A stretch of DNA of 33,935 nt from an uncultured Clostridium sp. (lineage in GTDB: Bacteria; Bacillota_A; Clostridia; TANB77; CAG-508): assembly GCA_947244675.1 (NCBI GenBank), contig CAMXLV010000006.1, positions 1-33,935 on the forward strand, written 5' to 3'. Position numbers and translations under genes: made by a program. The notes beneath the pieces are model-generated. The model was not told where the DNA came from. It searched no databases and worked only from the letters and a program-made list of their open reading frames with translations. Each line of letters begins with the position of its first letter. Within the stretch, counting starts at the first letter, position 1. This document shows, one piece after another, positions 27,309-33,935 of this stretch.

Positions 27309-30186
27309 TTAAGTTCTTTTTATTTCTTCCATGATATAAACTTCTATCATATCGCCTTCTTTAATGTCATTGTAGTTTTCTATTTGTATTCCACATTCAA
27401 ATCCTTTTCCAACTTCTTTTACTTCATCTTTAAATCGTTTTAAGGTAGATAAATGTCCATCATGAATAACAACATTTTCACGAATAATTCTTACTCCTGC
27501 ATTTCTTTCTACTTTTCCGTTTAATACATAACCACCAGCAATTGTTCCAACATTAGATATTTTAAAGGTTTGTCTTACTTCTACATTTCCAATTACCTTT
27601 TCTTCAAATTCTGGATCTAACATTCCTTTCATTGCTGCTTCTACATCTTCAATTGCTTGATAAATAATAGAATATTGTTTAATTTCCACTTCATCTTTTT
27701 CTGCCATTTCTTTTGCCATATTATCTGGTCTTACATTGAATGCAATAATAATGGCATTTGATACTTTAGCAAGTGTTACATCTGATTGGTTCACCGCTCC
27801 TGCTGCTGCATGAATTACTTTTACCCTTACTTCTTCATTGGCTAATTTTTCAAGTGCTTGTTTTACAGCTTCCACAGAACCTTGTACATCTGCTTTTACA
27901 ATTAAATTTAATACTTTTAGATTTCCTTCTTCCATTTGACTAAATAAATTGTCTAATGTTACTTTTGTTGTAGCATTAATAGCTTTTTCTCTTTCTTGAC
28001 GTTTTCTTCTTTCAATCAAGTGTTTTGCCATCTTTTCATTCTTTACTTCATAGAAGGTATCTCCTGCTGATGGAACTTCTGTTAATCCCATAATTTCTAC
28101 TGGTGTCGATGGTCCTGCCTCTTTTACGCTTTTTCCTTTGTCATCTTTCATTGCTCTAATTCTACCAATAGAAGAACCTACCACAATAGTATCTCCTACA
28201 TCTAAAGTTCCTCTTTGTACTAACATAGTAGCAATTGCTCCTTTAGATTTGTCAAGTCTTGCTTCAATAACAGTTCCTTTGGCTTGTTTATTTGGATTTG
28301 CTTTTAATTCCAATACATCTGCTTCTAATAATACCATTTCTAACAATTGCTCAATATTTTCGTTTTTCTTAGCAGAAATTGGAACATATATAGTGTCTCC
28401 TCCCCACTCTTCTGGAACTAATTCATAAGCCATTAATTCTTGTTTTACTTTATCAATATTCGCATCTGGTAAATCAATTTTATTGATAGCTACAATAATT
28501 GGTATTTCTGCTGATTTAGCATGATTAATTGCTTCCACTGTTTGTGGTTTTACACCGGTCATTTGCTGCTACAACTAAAATCGCAATATCTGTAATTTGA
28601 GCACCTCTTGCTCTCATAGCAGTAAATGCTTCATGTCCTGGTGTATCTAAAAATGTAATTTCTCTATCTTTTACTTTTACTTTATAAGCACCAATTGCTT
28701 GTGTAATTCCTCCTGCTTCTCCTTCTATTACATTTGTTTTTCTAACTGTGTCTAGTAAAGAAGTTTTTCCATGATCAACATGCCCCATAACAACAATAAC
28801 AGGTGGTCTTGTTTCTAAGTCTTCTTCTCTATCTTCTGAATCATCAAATAAAATATCTTCTTCTGTCACAATTTCTTTTTTTGTTGCATTAATTCCAAAT
28901 TCTTGTGCAATTAAGTAAGCAGTATCAAAATCAACTTCATTATTAATCGTTGCCATAATACCATAGCCTAATAATTTTTTGATAACTTCTGCTGTTGTCT
29001 TTTTTATTTCAGCCGCAAAATCTTTTACTGTAATTGTTTCTGGAATTTCAATTTGTGTTAATTGGAATATTTTTTGTTTTATTCTTTCCTCTTGATTTTT
29101 GTTATTTCTTTTCTTTCCTCTTCTTCCACGCTCTGTCGTCAAATCATAATAATCAAGCATTCCTCCATCTTGTTCATCAAACATATTTGATAATCGACTA
29201 GTTTGTTTTAGTGTTTTTAATTTACCTTCATCAAAGTTGTTTCCACCATTATTTCTTCTTGTTTTATTCTTTTTATTGGTTTTATTTTCGTCAAATTTAT
29301 TATTTCTTTGTTTATCTTGCCCTCTATTATATTCTCTAACTGTTTCTTTCTCGACAGTTTCTACTGCCATAATATTCTTGATATTTTTTTCAATCCCTTT
29401 TTCATCTAATGGTCTTTTTCCAAATCTTTCTCCATTATTCCTATTATGGTTAAATCGATTATTTCCATTATTATTGTTATGATTATTATAATAATTATTG
29501 TTATAATTATTATAATTTCCTCTATTTTCATTATGGTTTTTATTGAAGTTATTATTCCTAAAATTATTGTTTTGATTCTTATTTCTGTTATTATAATTAT
29601 TATTTCTATTTTCTTGATTTTCTTTATGTTCTCTATTTTCCCTATTTTCTTTGTTTGCATTCTCTGTTACTACCAATTTTGGTGTAGTTTTCTCTTCTTT
29701 TACTTTTGGTTCTATTCTTTCAACTACTTCTTCTTTTTTTGGCAATACTTCTTCTACTTTTTCAACTTCTTCTTGCTTTTTAGGTTCTTCTTTTTTAAGC
29801 CCAAATAATTCGCTTACTGTCATTGGTTTATTTGGCTTATTACGATACACAATATTATAATCTTTATTTTGTTTTCTTTCTACAAAACCAACATTATTTT
29901 TCTTTTCCTCTTTTTTTACTATTTCTGTTTGTTTTACAGTTTCTTCCTCTGTTATAATAACTTCTCTTCTAATAATAACTGGTGCTTTTTCTTCTTTTTT
30001 CATATCTTTCTCTTTTTGCTTTCCTTCTTTTTTTGTTAATGCATTTTCAATTTTCTTTGCATCCTCTTCATCAATTCCACTTAGATGACTTTTAGCTGAA
30101 ATTTTTAATTTATTTGCTACATCTAATATTTCTTTACTGGTTAAGTCAAATTTTTTTGCTATTTCATGTATTTTTATCTTACCCAA
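27309..30186 (-). CDS. infB: Translation initiation factor IF-2, with a CGGT +1 site
   Basis: About 958 residues when CGGT at 28557 is read through. IF-2 brings initiator tRNA to the 30S subunit. The N-terminal IF2_N ([19 protein letters not shown]) is followed by a charged, very Asn/Arg-rich linker (about residues 170-270), a second IF2_N segment near 390-450, then the G-domain: G1 [10 protein letters not shown]3 DTPGHEAF, across the site VVAANDGVKPQT, G4 NKIDL, G5 ISAKK; and the beta-barrel and C-terminal domains. In zero frame the ORF ends at [12 protein letters not shown] before G4. I favour a TTG start at 30186 with GGGGTGA upstream; an ATG at 30201 is possible. Overlaps ylxQ by 8 bases. 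Confidence 0.97.
28554..28557 (-). other. CGGT +1 recoding site 14 (infB)
   Basis: Zero-frame GAC CGG TGT; skipping C gives V-A-A-N-D-G-V-K-P-Q-T (glycine 544), an invariant IF-2 motif between G3 and G4. Confidence 0.96.
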
Positions 30187-30502
30187 TAAGTTCACCCCCA
30201 TTATTTATTTTCTGTATTTGGTTTGCTAAGTTTTTATCCTTAATCCCAATAATCGCTTTGTTAGACTTTCCTATTGCCTTACTTAAACTCTCTATTTTTT
30301 CCTCTATAATAATCATTGGTATGTTATAGTTTTCCCCTATCTTTTTAAATTTTTCTTTTGTTCTATCTGATGCATCTTTTGCAATAATTATTAAATATAC
30401 ATTTTTCTTTTTAATTTCTTCTTCCACACTATCTGCTCCAAAGCAAACCTTTCTAGCTCTTGCCGATAATCCCATTAATCCTAAAATCCTTTTATTTACC
30501 AA
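30179..30502 (-). CDS. ylxQ: L7Ae-type RNA-binding protein (YlxQ/RplGA)
   Basis: A 107-residue protein beginning [17 protein letters not shown], typical of L7Ae-family proteins of the nusA-infB operon, which bind kink-turn RNAs. The middle contains [18 protein letters not shown] prefer the TTG at 30502 with AGAGGTG six bases upstream, within the end of ylxR; a GTG at 30511 is an alternative. It ends inside the infB leader. The TCG GCA of LSAR contains CGG out of phase and is read normally. Confidence 0.9.
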   Translation of the reverse strand: MVNKRILGLMGLSARARKVCFGADSVEEEIKKKNVYLIIIAKDASDRTKEKFKKIGENYNIPMIIIEEKIESLSKAIGKSNKAIIGIKDKNLANQIQKINNGGELIG

Positions 30503-30752
30503 GAATGACACCTCTTAAATTCTCATAAATTTCTTCTGATATTTTCATTTCAAATACCTTTTCTAATCTCTTTGATTTAATTGCTTTTTCTAAACATTGT
30601 ATATCATTACAAATATAAGCGCCTCTACCTTCCTTTTTTCCTGTTTTATCTATACTAATTAATTGTTCTTTATTTTTTACTATGCGAATAAAATCTTTTT
30701 TGTCTTTTTTGCTGTTACATCCCATACAGGTTCTTTGTGGCTGTTTTTTCAT
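30492..30752 (-). CDS. ylxR: YlxR-family (DUF448) RNA-binding protein
   Basis: An 86-residue protein with the DUF448 signature RTCMGCNSKKDKKDFIRIV at residues 6-24 and GRGAYICND near residue 43. Members are small basic proteins encoded between nusA and infB; some act as nucleoid-associated or ribosome-related regulators. The ATG at 30752 is preferred because GGGA lies about nine bases upstream, while the ATG nine bases earlier has no room for one. Confidence 0.95.
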   Translation of the reverse strand: MKKQPQRTCMGCNSKKDKKDFIRIVKNKEQLISIDKTGKKEGRGAYICNDIQCLEKAIKSKRLEKVFEMKISEEIYENLRGVILGK

Positions 30753-30817
30753 GGTTATCATTCCCTTCTTCTTTAAACGTGTCCCTTCTTTATTGATTGT
30801 ATGTCTTGCTTTTTATT

Positions 30818-31934
30818 TTATTCTGCTTCCTTTTCTGGTTCTTCTTCTTTCTTTTCTTCTTCATTTTTTGTTAACATTTCTCTAAATTGTGTTTCTGATT
30901 TGATATCTATCTTCCAATTAGTTAGTCTTGCTGCCAATCTTGCATTTTGACCTGATTTTCCGATTGCTAATGATAATTGGTCATCTGGAACAATTACTTG
31001 TGCAAATTTTTCCTCATCTTTAATATCTACTGCTAAAATTTGTGCTGGAAGCAAAGCTGATGCGATGTATATAGATGGATCTTCATTCCATTCTATGACA
31101 TCAATTTTTTCACCATTTAATTCATTAATTACATTTTGAATTCTAACTCCTTTTTGCCCTACACAAGAACCTACAGGATCAATGTTTGGATCTGGTGAAT
31201 AAACAGCTACTTTACTTCTATATCCTGCATCTCTTGAAACACTTTTAATTTCAATAACTCCTTCATAAATTTCTGGTATTTCAAATTCTAATAATTTTCT
31301 AACAAAGTCTGGATGGCTTCTTGATACAATTACTTGTGGTGCTCCTTTAGCCCCTTTTTCTACATCTAATACATAACCTTTTATTTTATCATTTACATGA
31401 TAGTGTTCTGTTGGAATTTGTTCTTTGGATGGCATAACTCCTTCTAGCTTTCCTAAATCCATTACTACAATACTATGGTCTGCTTTTTGAACTAATCCGT
31501 GAAACAATTTCTCCTCTTCTATCATTAAATTCTGTATAAATGATTTCTCTTTCTGCTTCTCTTAATTTTTGAATTATTACTTGTTTTGCTGTTTGAGCTG
31601 CAATTCTACCAAAATCTCTTGGTACAATTTCAATTTCTACCATATCTCCTTCTTTAAAATCAGGATTGATTTTTTGTGCTTCTTTTAAATTAATTTGTGT
31701 TTCTTTGTCCATTACTCTTTTTACTACTTCTTTTAAAGAATATACATGGGTTGCTCCTGTTTGTTGATCCATTTGCACTTTTACATTTTCTAAAGAATCA
31801 AAATTTCTTTTATAGGCTGTTACTAGTGCTGTTTCTATGGATTCTAATAAATAATCCTTTTTGATTCCTTTTTCTTTTTCTAGCTCCTCTAAAGCTAAAA
31901 TTAGTTCTTTGTTATCAATTGCTGGTTCTTTCAT
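30818..31934 (-). CDS. nusA: Transcription factor NusA, with a CGGA +1 site
   Basis: A 371-residue product when CGGA at 31499 is read through, normal for Firmicutes (no C-terminal AR repeats). It binds RNA polymerase and modulates pausing and termination. N-terminal domain (NKELILALEELEKEKGIKKDYL, ALVTAYKRNF); the junction RRGEIVSGLVQKADHSIVVMDLGK starts the S1 domain; GAPQVIVSRSHPDFVRKLLEFEIPEI and VGSCVGQKGVRIQNVINELNGEKIDVIEW mark KH1; SLAIGKSGQNARLAARLTNW marks KH2; then an acidic tail. In zero frame the ORF ends at VSRISSKSRP before the S1 domain. ATG 31934 has GGGAGG upstream. Confidence 0.97.
31496..31499 (-). other. CGGA +1 recoding site 15 (nusA)
   Basis: Zero-frame TCA CGG ATT; skipping C gives G-E-I-V-S-G-L-V-Q (glycine 146), at the start of the S1 domain. 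Confidence 0.95.
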
Positions 31935-31954
31935 TTTTCCTTTTTCCTCCCTTT

Positions 31955-32408
31955 TTACCAATGATAAATTGTTTTTATTTGTGCTATGTTTTTACGTTCT
32001 ATTTCTATGTTTTCTTCTATTGCTATTTTTTCTTCGTCAAAGGCTTGCAAAATGCCTTGATATTCTTTTTTTCCATTTGCGTCTTTTTGAAATAATTTTA
32101 TTGCAATTTCTTTTCCTATACTCTGTTTTAGATGTTTGTCCTTCTTAAGTAATTTTTCAACACCGTGTAGAAGATACTTCTAAAAAGTATTGCTCTTTTA
32201 TGTAGTCTGCTTTGTCTAATATCTCGTTTATAGCATTGTTTACTTTTTCACAATCATCTAAATCAATTCCTCCTTCTGGCTTTTCAATAAAGATTCGTAA
32301 AAAATAGTTTTTTCCTTCTTTGGCATATTCTACATCATATAAGTCATACCCTATTTTTTGGATAACTGGTTGTAATAGTATTTCTACTTTTTCTTCTATA
32401 CTTGCCAA
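31955..32408 (-). CDS. rimP: Ribosome maturation factor RimP, with a CGGT +1 site
   Basis: A 150-residue product when CGGT at 32165 is read through, exactly the usual length. It assists 30S maturation. N-terminal domain with QPVIQKIGYDLYDVEYAKEG and ILDKADYIKEQYFLEVSSTG; the C-terminal Sm-like domain follows (VEKLLKKDKHLKQSIGKEIA) and ends in IERKNIAQIKTIYHW. The usual SSPG motif reads SSTG here. Zero frame ends after SSTRC. The start is TTG with AAAGGAGG upstream. First gene of the cluster; nusA starts 21 bases downstream. Confidence 0.96.
32162..32165 (-). other. CGGT +1 recoding site 16 (rimP)
   Basis: Zero-frame ACA CGG TGT TGA; skipping C gives S-S-T-G-V-E-K (glycine 82), matching the RimP SSPG(L/I/V)E motif. 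Zero frame stops one codon after the site's next codon. Confidence 0.94.
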
Positions 32409-32436
32409 GATTTCCTCCTTTTACTTTTCAAAATTT

Positions 32437-32461
32437 AAGAGTGGGATTTGTTCCCACTCTT
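32437..32461 (-). terminator. Ten-base-pair hairpin between the pilin-like gene and rimP
   Basis: Arms 32437-32446 and 32452-32461 with a five-base loop. It could terminate the upstream gene, but the T-run is poor; it also lies just downstream of the proposed rimP promoter and may be a leader hairpin. Confidence 0.5.
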
Positions 32462-32483
32462 GCTGTATTTTTATTTCTAACTT

Positions 32484-32512
32484 ATTATAACCAATTTTTG
32501 CCATAAATGCAA
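32484..32512 (-). promoter_or_regulatory. Possible promoter of the rimP-nusA-infB cluster
   Basis: Minus strand TTGCAT, 17 bases, TATAAT; the -10 is perfect, the -35 only half matches. About 75 bases upstream of the rimP start. Confidence 0.6.
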
Positions 32513-32546
32513 GCTTTTTTTAATTTTTTCTGGATTTTTTTGATAT

Positions 32547-33833
32547 CTACACTACATAGAGCACAAAACGAAAAGAAAGATCTTTAAAGGTTCCATTAAT
32601 GTGATGTCCTCGATAAGAAGCTACTCCATTATTTTTAACAAAAGTTCCTCCTCTAACATTGTTAGGATATTTATCATATGTGGTATTTCTTTCTGCTATA
32701 TATTCGTTGCAATTTCCTTCTAAATCATAAATATTACATACTTTGTCTGCTTCATTATTTCCTGCTATTTCCTTTTCTGTTGCTCCTGTATGCCTATTAT
32801 CGTCATTTCTTGTTACATCATATTCATTTCCTAACCCATCTTTTCTCAATGGCTCTCTTGTGATAAATGCCATTGTCATGTCCCATTGAATTCCTGATAT
32901 AATAGCACTTTTTACATAATTATTATTGATAAATTTTTTAGCATCCTCTCTTGCAGTATAAAAAGAAAGATGAGTTCTGACTTTCGCTCCTTTTTGACTA
33001 ATTGTTGTACTGTTTCCAATTACTCCTGCCTCATATCTTGAAATATAAAATCCACCCTTAGCAACGACTATTTCTCTTTCTTTTTGTTCATTTATTTCTC
33101 CTTTTACTTGTTCTAATGTTTGATCTTCTGTTGCTTCTGCTTTGTTTAATTCTTCTTGTATTTCTTCTTGTATTTCTTTTGGTAAGTATTCTTCATGTGT
33201 TGTATAAGATCCTTTAGAAATATTTGCATTAACATAGTCTATATTTCTTTTATAGGCTTTTTCATCTGTTACTGGTATCCATACAAATTGGTTCCCTTTT
33301 GCCACTTTATTGTTTAAATCTAATTCTGTATCTTCTGCATTATCAGAAATTACTAATCCTTCTGATACATCATTTAGTCCAGGCACAATCATAAATCCTA
33401 CTGGGATAATTGCTTTTCCATTTTGGGTATATTCCTTGTTTTTTTCTCCTGTTACTATTTTTCCTGGAATAGCTTCTTTTATTACATACTCATCTAATTT
33501 CCCCTCAATTGTATAACCTAAATCAGTTTCAATTTTTCCTGTTTCTAAATCTACTTGTTCTTCTTTACTAATTATTTTACCATTTTTTAATTCTTCTATT
33601 ATGCCATATATATTAGGATTTCTATGTTTTTGCTCTGCTTTTATGATTACTATTTCTACTTGTTCTTCTAATCCTGCTATTTCTGTTTTGTTGGCTGCTG
33701 TTTGTTTTTTTCTTATGATTCCATTATCTGTTGTTAAATTGGTGATAGTGATCCCTGCTAAAATTAATAATATAACAATTGTTATTACTAATACCATTAA
33801 GGTAATACCTTTGCTTTTTTCTTTGCTTTTCAT
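32547..33833 (-). CDS. Type IV pilin-like N-terminus fused to a formylglycine-enzyme-like domain
   Basis: A 428-residue protein. The start is KSKGITLMVLVITIVILLILAGITI, which resembles a type IV prepilin leader with G before a hydrophobic stretch (the usual Glu at position 5 is missing), then a helical stem. Residues about 145-310 contain QFVWIPVTDEKAYKR and GGFYISRYEAG; the C-terminal part contains GNCNEYIAE and RGGTFVKNNGVASYRGH, motifs of the FGE-sulfatase (SUMF1/C-type-lectin-like) fold. Such proteins probably sit on the surface as pilus- or pseudopilus-borne adhesins; enzyme activity is doubtful. ATG 33833 is preferred (GGAAGG about eight bases upstream). It contains no CGG in any phase. 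Confidence 0.85.
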   Translation of the reverse strand: MKSKEKSKGITLMVLVITIVILLILAGITITNLTTDNGIIRKKQTAANKTEIAGLEEQVEIVIIKAEQKHRNPNIYGIIEELKNGKIISKEEQVDLETGKIETDLGYTIEGKLDEYVIKEAIPGKIVTGEKNKEYTQNGKAIIPVGFMIVPGLNDVSEGLVISDNAEDTELDLNNKVAKGNQFVWIPVTDEKAYKRNIDYVNANISKGSYTTHEEYLPKEIQEEIQEELNKAEATEDQTLEQVKGEINEQKEREIVVAKGGFYISRYEAGVIGNSTTISQKGAKVRTHLSFYTAREDAKKFINNNYVKSAIISGIQWDMTMAFITREPLRKDGLGNEYDVTRNDDNRHTGATEKEIAGNNEADKVCNIYDLEGNCNEYIAERNTTYDKYPNNVRGGTFVKNNGVASYRGHHINGTFKDLSFRFVLYVV

Positions 33834-33935
33834 TTTGTACATTCCTTCCTCTATTTCTTTTGTTCTTTTAGAGATTGTATCAAAATGAATTATTTATGTA
33901 AATATGTTTCTAAGACGCTTTTTTGTTTCTTAATT

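Noticed and set aside
29446..29808. Plus-strand ORFs rich in Ile/Met opposite infB
   Set aside because: They are the antisense of the Asn-rich AAT/AAC repeats in infB and have no ribosome binding site or family features.

Overview
The window is AT-rich (about 70% A+T by eye) and looks like a chromosome segment of a spore-forming Clostridia-type Firmicute, probably an uncultured gut lineage. The signs are an alpha/beta-type small acid-soluble spore protein, a Firmicutes-style rimP-nusA-ylxR-ylxQ-infB-rbfA-nrnA-truB-rpsO-pnp cluster, strong Gram-positive ribosome binding sites and clear TTGaca-17-TAtAaT promoters. All genes except the spore protein are on the minus strand.

Layout in transcription order (right to left). 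33833-32547: a pilin-like protein fused to a formylglycine-enzyme-like domain. 32408-24564: the translation and RNA cluster rimP to rpsO. 24311-22214: pnp. 22118-16944: a membrane-anchored HExxH protein, queA, tgt and a copper-amine-oxidase-N/WG-repeat protein. 16746-15454: a GT4 glycosyltransferase. 15236-13331: era, yqzL, recO. 13258-11995: a small membrane protein and hpf. 11549-11746 (+): the spore protein. 11361-10491: a Cof-type HAD phosphatase. 10317-1: a Tad-like pilus operon (CpaB-like SAF protein, two ParA/CpaE-like proteins, CpaF-like ATPase, a double TadB/TadC-like membrane protein, and at least six short pilin-like proteins, four of which begin MENA).

The outstanding observation is a recoding pattern. 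Thirteen genes, including infB, nusA, rimP, era, pnp, tgt, queA and recO, appear frameshifted, at 16 places in all. At every one of these places the zero-frame codon is CGG followed by A or T. Dropping the C (reading C-GGA or C-GGT as one glycine) restores the full-length protein, usually at a glycine that is invariant in the family. I found no CGG triplet read in frame as arginine in any confident gene, while CGT, CGA and AGA/AGG are used. About twenty further CGG trinucleotides lie in other codon phases, for example GAC GGA or AAC GGA, and those are translated normally. The effect is therefore tied to reading phase. That argues against sequencing error and against gene decay. It points to a lineage-wide +1 recoding of CGG, for example by a four-base-decoding glycine tRNA or by efficient +1 shifting at an unassigned CGG codon. 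One other frame disruption, in the CpaB-like gene at an A-run near 10176, does not fit the pattern.

Other notable items are three copies of a short palindromic repeat, two of which form the 3' ends of genes; a large hairpin leader before pnp; and an asparagine-rich linker in IF-2. I saw no tRNA or rRNA genes, insertion sequences or CRISPR arrays. No gene-free stretch exceeds 300 bases.
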